64,000 bases of DNA from Margaritispora aquatica (Eukaryota > Ascomycota > Leotiomycetes > Helotiales > Discinellaceae). The first letter of the stretch is position 1; every line of letters begins with the position of its first letter. The position numbers and the translations under genes were made by a program. Under the pieces are notes generated by a model that saw nothing but the letters and a program-made list of their open reading frames with translations, ran no database searches and had not been told where the DNA came from. Positions 22,526 to 32,365 of the stretch are shown piece after piece. The stretch covers positions 972,264-1,036,263 of the forward strand of contig VJWN01000016.1 of NCBI GenBank assembly GCA_007644065.1. The letters are read 5' to 3'.

Positions 22526-23293
22526 ATGCCTTCTTCATATGCAATCTTAGGAGCAACTGGAAACACTGGGCAATCCCTCCTCAAACTTCTTCTCAAAGAC
22601 CCGAACAACAAAATCCACGCATATTGCCGGTCCAAATCGAAGCTCATCAAGCTCAGCCCTGAAATTAGCGACAGCAAACAAGTGCACATCTTCGAAGGCA
22701 GTCTCAACGACAACGAATTTCTCGCAAACTGTTTAAGCGGGACTCGGGCCGTCTTCCTCACTGTCGCAATCAACGAGAACATGCCTGGGTGCTCCATCGC
22801 ACTCGACACAGCGCACTCAGTCGTTTCGGCACTGGAAACCCTAAAAGCCAAGAACGAGCGCTTGCCCAAGCTCATCGTCCTCTCTTCAGCATCACTAGAT
22901 CACAGCCTCAAATCTGGCGCACCTGAGTTTTTCGGGAAGATAGTGTTGACAGCCCTGTCAAATGTCTATGATGATCTGCGCAAAGCAGAGGCGTTTCTAC
23001 GCTCTAGAGACGATCTAGTAACGGCGACGTTCGTGAGGCCCGGTGCATTGTGTCATGATACACAGAAAGGACATGCCCTGAGCATGACCGAGGCGAACTC
23101 GCCTATCTCATACATGGATGTTGCGGCTGGTATGGTTGAGATTGCGGATGATGATGGGGGAAGATATGATATGAAAGGCGTGGCGGTCATTCCAACAGGG
23201 GAGGGTGTTGCGTTCCCATGGGAGGCGCCGATGCATATCTTGTTGGGACTTTTGTTTCATTTCTTTCCTTGGATGTTCAAATATCTCGGTTAA
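22526..23293 (+). CDS. NAD(P)-binding atypical SDR (NmrA/NAD(P)H-binding type)
   Basis: Single exon, 255 residues. The N-terminal dinucleotide-binding loop is YAILGATGNTGQSLL (residues 5-19), followed by a basic CRSKSK at the end of the second strand, as in NADPH-preferring atypical SDRs. Later blocks fit the fold: GTRAVFLTVA, LIVLSSASLD, VYDDLRKAEAFLR and the conserved ATFVRPGALC. No classical Tyr-x3-Lys catalytic pair is evident in the expected place. The C terminus is hydrophobic (MHILLGLLFHFFPWMFKYL), suggesting membrane association. Relatives serve as reductases or redox sensors; the function is not determined here. The start is the ATG at 22526, the first after an upstream stop. Confidence 0.85.
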   Translation: MPSSYAILGATGNTGQSLLKLLLKDPNNKIHAYCRSKSKLIKLSPEISDSKQVHIFEGSLNDNEFLANCLSGTRAVFLTVAINENMPGCSIALDTAHSVVSALETLKAKNERLPKLIVLSSASLDHSLKSGAPEFFGKIVLTALSNVYDDLRKAEAFLRSRDDLVTATFVRPGALCHDTQKGHALSMTEANSPISYMDVAAGMVEIADDDGGRYDMKGVAVIPTGEGVAFPWEAPMHILLGLLFHFFPWMFKYLG

Positions 23294-23716
23294 TATTTCA
23301 GATATATTGTGGTGGATAGGCGAGATCTGGCGTTGTCTTTGTTTGCCTGAGCGATGGACTGGGTGTTTGACAACCTGGCGTTTTTGAATGTTCTAAACCA
23401 TGCCAGCTAGTATTTGGACTTGTGTCGGTCGAACAGACGTTGAAGCGAATATTACATTCGTAAATAGCGTCGCTCATTGAGGATCATTACTTGCAATACC
23501 CCTCGTCCTTTTTTCTTCCTTACCGAGAAGTTTGTATCTCGTCACCTTGTCCCGACAGTCTAATCCTAAACAATTACATAAGGTTAGAACTAGAACGATA
23601 TATGTGTCTTCCTTCTCTTTAGGCTAAGTCAACATGAGCAGGTGAGATAAAACTGTTCTCTTTATATCATCATTTCTCATTATACATAAACATTATCACT
23701 CGCCTCGCTCTCTAAT
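23294..23716. other. 3' region between convergent genes
   Basis: About 420 bases separating the ends of the NAD(P)-binding gene and the coiled-coil gene. No coding content; presumably both transcription terminators. Confidence 0.5.
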
Positions 23717-26700
23717 TCACTGCCTTCTTCTTGGTCCACTCGGCAAGCCACCTTTGATAATCGGTCTCCCTCTCGTGGTATTCTCCCTCGTCATAGCAGC
23801 TTGATCCCTCCTCGGTTCCACAGGTCTCGCACCAACCGTATTATTTCTCGCTACCCTAATATCAGCCTCCTGTTTCCTGATCATAGGGCCCCTATCCGGC
23901 TTCTGTGACGTATTGGCTCTCCTCATCCCAGACCCTCCTTGCATTGGAGCCACAGCACCAGATCCAGCTTGTCCCCTTTCTTTTGCAAGCCCAGCAAAAG
24001 CTTCCTTGATCTTCCTCTCGGCCTTCACGATCTCATCCTCTGACTCCGAATCCTCCACAACGACTGGTCGCTGCCGTGTCCGCGCAGCTGCGATACGTTC
24101 TTGCTCGGCATAGTACGCATCATCCCTCCTTTGTCTTTGGGCATCAGCACGCCGTCTCTGGTCCGCCGCAGCACGCATCTCCTCCTCTCTCTGTCGCTCC
24201 TGCTCATAATACCTCGCTTCCTCCTCTGCAGCTTCCTTCTCGTACTCCAAGCGCTCTAATTCCTCCCTCGCTTTGCGGCGCTGCAAGCGAGCCGTCCTCT
24301 CATTGGCCTCTCTCTCGAGTTCAAGCCGTTCCTGCTCTTCCTCATAGAGGATCCTTTCACGCTCGAGTCGCTCGTCTTCTAATTCTTCCTCGATTCGCTC
24401 TTGTTCCCGCCTTTCGGCTGCTTCGCGTTCGAGTTCTTCTTCCATAAGCCGGCGGTCTGCATCCGCTTGCTCGGCGTAGCGACGCATGTCAGCATTGAGA
24501 CGTTCAACCTCTTCCAACGCTAGCCTTTCCTCTTCGAGTCTCGCTTCTTGCTTTCGCCTGCGAGCCTCTTCGTTCTCCCTCTCTCTCCGGGCGTTTTCCT
24601 CTATGATTGCGCGCTCCTTCGCCTCTTTCATTTCCTGATCCTTTCTCGCCTTCTCGGCAGCCTGTTGAAGTGCTTGTTCGGCCTGCATTCTCTCTAGCCT
24701 AATTCTTTCCTCCTGCAAAGCGAGGATTTTCAGCCTCTCGTCCTCTAATGCCTTGATTCTAGCCTCTTCTTCCTCCCTGATCCTCTCCTTCTCTTCTCTT
24801 GCCAATCTCTCCTGTTCCAGTCGCTCATTCTCAATTCTCTCCCTCTCTAATCTTTCGGCCTCAAGCTTCGCTTCCTTCTCCCTCTGCTTCCTCATCTCAT
24901 TCTCCTCATCTCGCAAACGCTCCTCTTCCAAGCTCTCCACAAATTTCTTCATCGCCGCTTCCTCCTCTGCGATCCTATCAGCTTCCGCTTGAAACATATT
25001 CATCTCAGCCAGCATTCTCTCGTGCTCAGCTTCCATCTGTTCCTTCTCAAGTCGAATCTGCTCGGCTTGTTTCTCGTACTCTAGAAAGCGCTCGCGGAAA
25101 TCGATGGCCATTTCTTCTTCTTGGTCGTCCTGGGAGTCGAGAGATCTAGGTCTGTCGAATGTGGGTTTGGAGGGTGTGGTATTGGAGCGCACGAGGCGAG
25201 TTGGAGTGCGTGGTTGGGAGATACGGATGGATGTGGCGCTTCTTTTGTGGCCCGGTGAGGTGACTTTGGGCTTTGGGGTATTTGGAACGTTGAGAGTTTG
25301 CTGTCTTGTTTCTGTCTGAATATCTTCCATAATTTTCGCAGCAGGAGCAGGTACCAACACTTGCTCTAACCTATCTGTCTTTACCTTTTGCTGAATTCTA
25401 GGCATGGCAAAATTCCACCTCGATAGAGGTTTGACAGTTTCTGGCTCCGTTGGGGTCTTCAGTTGAAGTGGTGGCGCCACAGGCAACGTTTCGTTCTCTG
25501 GAAGCGTAGCAAGCGGAGCAGTCTTGAGTTTTTCTGGTTGCGATAGAGGCTGGTCCTCGCTAATAGTAGACATCGCCTGGCTTGCGAAAAAATCCAACAG
25601 TTCTAGTGACTTGTTACGACGAGATGAACTTGGCAAGGCTTTCTGGACATTCGTGGGTGAGGTCTTGTTTTCCGTGGCCAATGGCGTCTGAGCCACAATT
25701 ATTGGTAGCATGAGAGGCTTCATTTTGTTATTAGTGGGTGTCGTCGACTCTTCGATCATGTCTGTGGTTCCTGTTCCTGCTTGGCTTGCAAAGAAATCCA
25801 GCATCCCAAGTGACTCTTTTCGTCTCGATGACGAAACAACTCTTTTCTGTTACTTGTGTCAGTTCAATTGGATATGCTTAAAGAGCAAGAAATACCTTAT
25901 CTCCAACCTTGAGGCCAGCAGCTGGTGTAGTTGGAACTTTGCTGGATAAATCCTCTTTCTTGTCAAGACTTGCAGCTTGACTTGCAAATAGCTCAAGCAT
26001 TCCTAGGGTGACATCCTTAGATTTGTTCTCGCTAAGCTTTAAAGCCTTTAGTTTTGCCTCAGCCGCTTTCGGGGGACCTATGGGTGTCGGTACAGGATCC
26101 GAATTAGAAATAAGTTCAGATGGTGCTTGGCTGGCAAAACTTTCAAGCATCGCTTGAATGTCATCTTTTAGTTCCGGTGTGGTTGTTTGTATTGAATGCT
26201 TTGGACTCTTCACTTCCAGTAACTCAAGTTTGATATTCGTTAACGACCCAAGCTCTTTCTCAATTGACAGTCTTGAACTCGAAGTCTCTTCCTCTATGGA
26301 AAATTTCGAGTCTCTCATCTCAATCCGATCACTATCCGCTTTCAATAAGTTAGGTATTAAATTAGTTTCCGACTTGAATGCCGGTGGCGGGACCACACGA
26401 GTGCTCTCAGGAGTGACCAATTTCGCATCTTGTTCCTTAGGCTTTTGGATTTGATCAAGTGACTTCAGCACCAGAGGTTCCAGCTTGACCTCCCAAGGAG
26501 GCGTGATCTTCTTTTCCACAACACTCCCACTCGCAACCAGATCCGGCGGCAATCCAATGACAATCTCGGAAGACTGGGAGTCCACGGTCTCATCGCTGGC
26601 CGTACTGCCCCTACTCGCAAAAACCGAAGACGCCACAATACCCGATTTCTTAGCCTCGCCTCTTTCTTTCTCCAAACCAACAGCTTGCTCAACCAAACTC

Positions 26701-27074
26701 CCAAGCTTGCTCTTTGGTGGTGTCGGATTTGAAGTGGTAGCAGCGTACCCAAATAATTTGGCGACCCTCGCAGCGTTGGAAGTTGATCGTTCTGGAATCT
26801 GCTTGGGAAACTCGGTCGGTATTTCATAGAGCTTCTTGGAGGCTGAGTTAGAACGCTTGAAAGTGTCTGGGTTTGTAGTGACCGCTGTGGTGGCGGTGGT
26901 GGTGGTAGTCTTAGGAATTGCTTTTGCTACCGGTGTGACATCTTTCACCACCAACTCAAAGGGTTCTTCGTTGTTCAAGTCCACCTTGGCCTCCTTCACA
27001 CCAACCGTCGCTGTCGTCGCCGGTGCATCACTCTTCTTGACATAGGAAGCGAAATACGATCCCCACGTCGACAT
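23717..27074 (-). CDS. Large coiled-coil protein with repeated FASQA motif
   Basis: Model: complement of 23717..25846 and 25896..27074, 1102 residues; the intron GTATTT...ACAG keeps the frame. No enzymatic domain was recognised. Residues 1-570 are low-complexity and probably disordered, with Ser/Thr/Pro/Lys-rich sequence. They contain four copies of a short motif: MLESFASQA (309-317), MLELFASQA (359-367), MLDFFASQA (408-416) and LLDFFASQA (476-484). The last two are preceded by SSSRR-K. Residues from about 640 to 990 form a continuous charged helix (Glu/Arg/Lys runs such as RLERERIENERLEQERLARE), compatible with a coiled coil or single alpha helix. The C terminus is Arg/Gly-rich and ends GPRRRQ. 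A structural or scaffold role is likely but not proven. Confidence 0.82.
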
Positions 27075-27723
27075 AACTTCGCATTACCTACACATGCACA
27101 AGAATAATACGGTATGAGTAGATACATGAATACATACAAGACAATGAAAGAAAACGAAGACATTGGGAGACGGGGTGGATGCCAATAGCAGTTTGGCGAT
27201 CTGATGCACGAGTTGAAACTCGCCCAGAATGAAGGACTCTGTGCTGAAACGAAACAAGGTTCAGAAATGGAGGGGTGGAAGTAAGATTCACGTGACTTTC
27301 AATTTTGACGGCGAGGCAGCACAAGATCAAAGAATTGTTATTTGTGAAGGATTGATTCGGGAATACTCTTGAGAGCTTTTCTTTTCTTTGGATCTCATGC
27401 TTTAAATTTCTGTATTGTGGAATAGTCTAAAAAGTGATCGACACTTTACCTTACCTACTATATGTTCACAGAAATCATAAGCAGAAATCACGGGAATCGA
27501 TGGCCACACAATAGAGTACCTCATCGTAAGGGGATTACAAACGAATTAAAACGGAGTAACAAGAATTGAAATGTTGAGAATATTTATTTACTCCAAACAC
27601 CCATCTTATAGCTCCATCTTTTCTATCAATGCAACCAATGCAAGCTGCAACTTAAGAATACCCAACAAGAAATCTAGGTCATATTACCCCATCCTTCGCT
27701 TTGCCTCACAATACCAGTGAGAG
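27075..27723. other. Intergenic between coiled-coil gene and GT2-like gene
   Basis: About 650 bases, the upstream region of the coiled-coil gene and the 3' region of the GT2-like gene. No credible gene. Confidence 0.5.
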
Positions 27724-30700
27724 TCATTGCCATAACGCATTCAGCATCGCTAAGATCTCAATCCCACCTTCGGCAATTGGCCAGACCAGAATAGTGATCG
27801 GTGACAAAACAATTCCCACCAACCACTCATTCAATGAGCTTCGCATAACTAGTCTCTCCGCCAGCTTAAATGTAACATGCAGAGCCGCAAATGCGCACCA
27901 GTTCAGGGCTTTCCCAGAAGGAATCGAATGAGCACCAATGTTACACAACAGAGCCAGAATCTCAAGCAGGATGCCATTGTCAAGCATACCCGAAAAGAAA
28001 TAGAAGAAAAACCACGGATAGCGAAGCAGAATCGAAGTATTCTCATTCCTAGGAGTAATCTCTTCGCTTATGATGCTGACTCTCTGTAGCCAACGCCTCT
28101 TGGCGTTGGCCAGCAAGTTAGAGAAGAAGTTGTCGATGTTGGGGTTGGGAATGGATGGACGATCGTCCATGTCGGGAGAGTCGACCCAGCCGAGGCGGTG
28201 CCTGTTGGCCACGAAGTACTGGGTGACGTAGTATTCTTCCAGAGAGTAACCTGTTGCTTGCTCAATTCCGTATCCATTGATCAGATGATCCAGAAAGTCG
28301 GGACGTTGGAGGATCGTTCTCTTGGCGAACCAGGTGGAGCTTGGTATGAGCGATACGCTGCCATCGATATTGTACGAAGCGGTGTTGTCAAAGTCCACGC
28401 GATTAGTCTCACTGCGGGTGATGTAGTCTTTGAAACGATTAATTATACCGTTGACAGTAAACAAAGTCGGTATATCGGCTTCTTCGACATTGCGAGTGGA
28501 GCCAACGATGCCGACATTAGCATCTTCGAACTGTGCGAGAGCACTTCTCAAGAAATTAACAGGATGGTCGCCCCACATGGTGTTCTGATCAACAAAGCAA
28601 AGTATATCAGCTCCATTCTGCGCCCTTTCTGTGATGGCTATGTTGATCATCTCTCGTTTCGTTGGTGGGGAAGCACCGAATGCTGGACCTGCCTGCCAAA
28701 CATCGCACGCATGGTATGGACCAGTCATCAACGGCCCTAGAGCAACAAATTCCTGCATATTTTCCGTACCAATTTCAACCTTTCCCACACCACAGTTAAT
28801 GATATCTTCAATCAAGTTTGTAAATTGGGTAGTGTCGGATAATGCACCAGTCACGAGGACAAATACATGAACATTTGATGGTAAAACAGTTGGCGGAGCT
28901 GGAGGACTTCTGGGGCTATAGGTGAATCGGGACACGATGCTAGGAATTATTCTAATGACCTTCAGCAAGAAGGATAGCAGCACGAAGGCATAGTAGCCAT
29001 CGCTTGGCCAGTAAGTGTTAGCTTTGCTGAGAATGCCAAGGCCCAATGCCCAGAGACATATTAGAGAAACTTTAATTGAAAGCGGAGGTTTTCTGTAGAA
29101 TATGGTAAGGACGAAGTAAGTAATTGCATATATGATACCAGAAGCGGCCGTCACAAGGAGATATCGAACCGCTGGGTTGTAACAGCTGCCATCGCTATCG
29201 CTGATTTTGCAGCTGAGTATGAAAAGTACAGAGTCCTTGACCAGCATCAGGCAGCGTGGGGTTAACATTAGCAGCCAAACCACCCAGCTGGCGAGTGTCT
29301 CTACACAACTCCATAGCGACCAGAAATAAGGGCACAAGCTCCGAAGCAAGAAATTATCACCGAATGTTGGATTACAGATTGGCGGTTTAGTTGGAATGTT
29401 ACCGCCAAAAACAGGCCTAGGTCTGTTCGGCATGCTGATGCGCTGAGATTGTGTCACCGTCGTTGTTGATAATGGTTCTAGGTCACTCGATGGTCTAGGT
29501 GTAGATATGTATATCGAGCTGATTGTCGCTACAGAGCTAGTGTCCGAGGTAGGTAACGCTCTTGAAGTAGTATCTGAGGTGGATTTTGGTGTGCTCTTTG
29601 GTATCGTCTTTTGGGTAGTCTTGGAAATAGTTTTGGAGGTACTCTTTGGTGCAGTATTTGGAATAGTCTTTGATGTTGTTTTTCGAGTGGTCTTTGTCGT
29701 ACTTTGTTGCTCTTTTCGCCTTGTCGTCGGCTTTGTCTCTTCAAATTCTGTGTTACTTGAGTCACTTGACGCTGACATATCATCGAATGAAAGAAGGCCG
29801 GAAGCAGAAGGGATTTCAATGTCATTCCAAGGCGCTGCGTGTGAGTTTTCTGTAATTGGAGAGGATTTGCCGCTTTTCTTAGGTTCCTTGGACACTTTAG
29901 ACGGATCAGGCGTGGGGAAATTTTGATTACCGGTCCATATCGGCTCATTTGACAGTAAGATCTTAGATTTTGTGACGGTTATAGAGGATTCGGTGTGTGG
30001 AGGGGATAAGTCCCCAATATTTGATGGCCCGATTTGAGGTTCATATTTTGATTCTCGTACTTCGTAATCATCCTGTGTTTGCGGCAAACCAGACCATTGG
30101 CTAGCAACAAGATATATCACAGTAGCTACCACAACTATCGCACCAAACCCCTTTGCGTAGGATGAATTCCTGGCCTTCTGTCTTTGTTGATGTTGATCTT
30201 TTACTTGGAGCTTAGCTCGCGTCTCAATGGGCTTATCACTGACTGCTCTCTCACGTGCAGTGGTCGTGTTTAACTTGGTTTCGGCAGCTTGGCGTAGAAC
30301 TTCGAGAGCTTGCTGGTTGGCTGGAGTAGCATGAGCCAAATTATCAATAGCTTGCTGCATTTCTCTTTGAGCGGCATCACGTTCGTTGAGACGAGCTTGC
30401 TGTACTCTTTCCCCGACCTGTACAGACTTGGCAATACTTGTTCGTGGTCTTGATGGTGAAGACGGTGGCGTGGCGGCGTCGGAAAACTTGTGTCCATACT
30501 CTTGTGTGGTTAGAATATCAGGAACTGAACTACTCGAGCTTGCATTATCTAGCACTATCTTTGCCGTTACCGCTGCAACACTAATGATGGCTACAACGCC
30601 GTACATCGGATAAGTGAAGGCATGACCGAGGCCGCCTGAGAAATTGGAATCCTCTGAAACCTTGCTAAATATTCCCGATGATATGTTGAACAAAGAGAGG

Positions 30701-31500
30701 ATGAAGAACGCTATGATTGACGAGATCGCTGCGACGAACCCGTGAGAATACCAGAAGAGGCCTGCAACCACCAGAAAGCTCCACCACAGGCGGCCAGGTG
30801 TTGCAATGCTAAACCACAATACTTGGAGGAACTGTGAGAAGGTGATATATCCACTGGAAGGAATAACATCCTTAAATTCTGCTGTCACGTTCAGAAAGAC
30901 TGAAAATGTAATAATCCCAAGTAGATTCGTCCAAAAGTACAGTGGGATGTATCCAGCACCATCTCTCAAAGAGTTCCCAATATATCTGAGGGAATCTGTG
31001 AATGATCTTCTAAAACGAGCCGGAAAACTAGTTCCAGATGCCACGAAATTGGTCCACAGCTGAGAAATGTGCGCTCTCAAGTACTCCAAGTTCAGATTGT
31101 TCCAACCATTTTGGCAGTAGTTGAGAATTCTAGCCCAATTTGTGTAAATCTCGACGATGAAGGGTATCAGAAGCCAGGCGACCACTGCCCAAAAGTGAAA
31201 GGAGTTCTCTGCCGTATTCTGGTAACATAGGACCAGGAAGTTTTGCACCCATCTGATGCCTAGTTCCTCAAACGGCCTGATGCCTACCAAACTGAGTGGG
31301 GGGTTGATCAATCGAACGGCGAAATTTAGGAACAATCGTAGAAGGAAGAAGAGATAACCAAGGATTACAATGAATATGAATGAGATGAAGGCAATGATTT
31401 TGAGGAAAGAATCAGGCTGATCACTAACAGCGGTGCCGACATTGGCCTGCTCGGTGAAGCTATCAACCAGCGTCGAGCCCCAATAATCGTTGTCGGACAT
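27724..31500 (-). CDS. Polytopic GT2-like glycosyltransferase-related membrane protein
   Basis: One uninterrupted exon, 1258 residues. The N-terminal half has several membrane segments (first at about residues 33-60, others at 98-118 and near 190-300), then a Gln/Ala-rich helical stretch and another membrane helix near residue 455. A hydrophilic linker follows, with a Thr/Lys/Ser-rich tract of four-residue periodicity (about 593-640). The second half has four further membrane helices, then a globular domain from about 860 that resembles processive GT2 synthases: VLVTGALSD, an acidic FVDQN near 970, LEEYYVTQYF near 1091 and KRRWLQR near 1135, in the place of the Q/R-x2-RW motif. C-terminal membrane helices follow. 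It is probably a polysaccharide synthase-like protein. The acidic motifs differ from chitin synthases, so activity is uncertain. Confidence 0.75.
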   Translation of the reverse strand: MSDNDYWGSTLVDSFTEQANVGTAVSDQPDSFLKIIAFISFIFIVILGYLFFLLRLFLNFAVRLINPPLSLVGIRPFEELGIRWVQNFLVLCYQNTAENSFHFWAVVAWLLIPFIVEIYTNWARILNYCQNGWNNLNLEYLRAHISQLWTNFVASGTSFPARFRRSFTDSLRYIGNSLRDGAGYIPLYFWTNLLGIITFSVFLNVTAEFKDVIPSSGYITFSQFLQVLWFSIATPGRLWWSFLVVAGLFWYSHGFVAAISSIIAFFILSLFNISSGIFSKVSEDSNFSGGLGHAFTYPMYGVVAIISVAAVTAKIVLDNASSSSSVPDILTTQEYGHKFSDAATPPSSPSRPRTSIAKSVQVGERVQQARLNERDAAQREMQQAIDNLAHATPANQQALEVLRQAAETKLNTTTARERAVSDKPIETRAKLQVKDQHQQRQKARNSSYAKGFGAIVVVATVIYLVASQWSGLPQTQDDYEVRESKYEPQIGPSNIGDLSPPHTESSITVTKSKILLSNEPIWTGNQNFPTPDPSKVSKEPKKSGKSSPITENSHAAPWNDIEIPSASGLLSFDDMSASSDSSNTEFEETKPTTRRKEQQSTTKTTRKTTSKTIPNTAPKSTSKTISKTTQKTIPKSTPKSTSDTTSRALPTSDTSSVATISSIYISTPRPSSDLEPLSTTTVTQSQRISMPNRPRPVFGGNIPTKPPICNPTFGDNFLLRSLCPYFWSLWSCVETLASWVVWLLMLTPRCLMLVKDSVLFILSCKISDSDGSCYNPAVRYLLVTAASGIIYAITYFVLTIFYRKPPLSIKVSLICLWALGLGILSKANTYWPSDGYYAFVLLSFLLKVIRIIPSIVSRFTYSPRSPPAPPTVLPSNVHVFVLVTGALSDTTQFTNLIEDIINCGVGKVEIGTENMQEFVALGPLMTGPYHACDVWQAGPAFGASPPTKREMINIAITERAQNGADILCFVDQNTMWGDHPVNFLRSALAQFEDANVGIVGSTRNVEEADIPTLFTVNGIINRFKDYITRSETNRVDFDNTASYNIDGSVSLIPSSTWFAKRTILQRPDFLDHLINGYGIEQATGYSLEEYYVTQYFVANRHRLGWVDSPDMDDRPSIPNPNIDNFFSNLLANAKRRWLQRVSIISEEITPRNENTSILLRYPWFFFYFFSGMLDNGILLEILALLCNIGAHSIPSGKALNWCAFAALHVTFKLAERLVMRSSLNEWLVGIVLSPITILVWPIAEGGIEILAMLNALWQ

Positions 31501-32365
31501 GGTGAAAGGTGATTGTTGTCGTCGTCAATCTCTGCGATGGATTTATCACCAGATATTTAGGTCCATCCTCGATATTAAAGACATTGAACAAAAGCGGTTT
31601 GTGTAGTATGAAAGAATAAAGGGCCTTCGAGGGTGCATTTTTCTTTGTCTTGAACAACGCGTGACAATACTTATGTATGAAAACAGACATGATCGAACAC
31701 ATCGCAATTTTAGACTACTCAATGCGTGTATCGGATTAGAAGATTGGGTGCAAAAAAGAGTGTTTGAGTGTTGCGTAGATTGTTCCTCATAAAATCAACG
31801 TGAGTGATGCTATTATCTTATTCAAAGAGGCTGAACAAGAACTACAAAGTTTGGTGCTGAGATTTGTGTAATTCGAAGTGTATCACACTGGATTTTAAGA
31901 TGAAGATGAAGATGTAAATGAGGTAGAGGTGAAGATGGAGGATGGAAGGTGGTTTGTGGGAGGTAGGTTATCTACCTACCTATGTAGATTGCAGGTTTTC
32001 CCAATATAAAGTATGTCCCAGGAGTGTCACATGACACTATCAATTCCAATGGGTGGCTTCCTTAGTCTTTTTTATTTATGAAACATATCCAATGGAATAC
32101 TAGAAATATTCTCAGTATCATCAAAAGTAAATTCTGTTGTCGAAACATCTTCCACGAACTATATCATACAGCAATAACGCAAATACAATGCACCAGCTCC
32201 GTTCCTGCTACGGACCTCAGTAAGGTATCGTATACAGAGCCCCTCCAACGCCTTGCACCATTAATGACAACTCCTCACCAATGTGCTTACACAACCTTCT
32301 ACAGCGATCCCGTGCCAATATCCACCTCATACACATCAGTCATGATCCATCAATAGCCCAACTCC
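31501..32365. other. Intergenic upstream of the GT2-like gene
   Basis: About 865 bases between the myosin 3' end and the GT2-like start. Contains a CTACCTACCTA-type short repeat near 31970. No gene seen. Confidence 0.5.

Noticed and set aside
23913..25319. Long open frames on the plus strand opposite the coiled-coil gene
   Set aside because: They are antisense shadows of the Glu/Arg/Lys-rich coding sequence and have biased Ser/Leu composition without family features.
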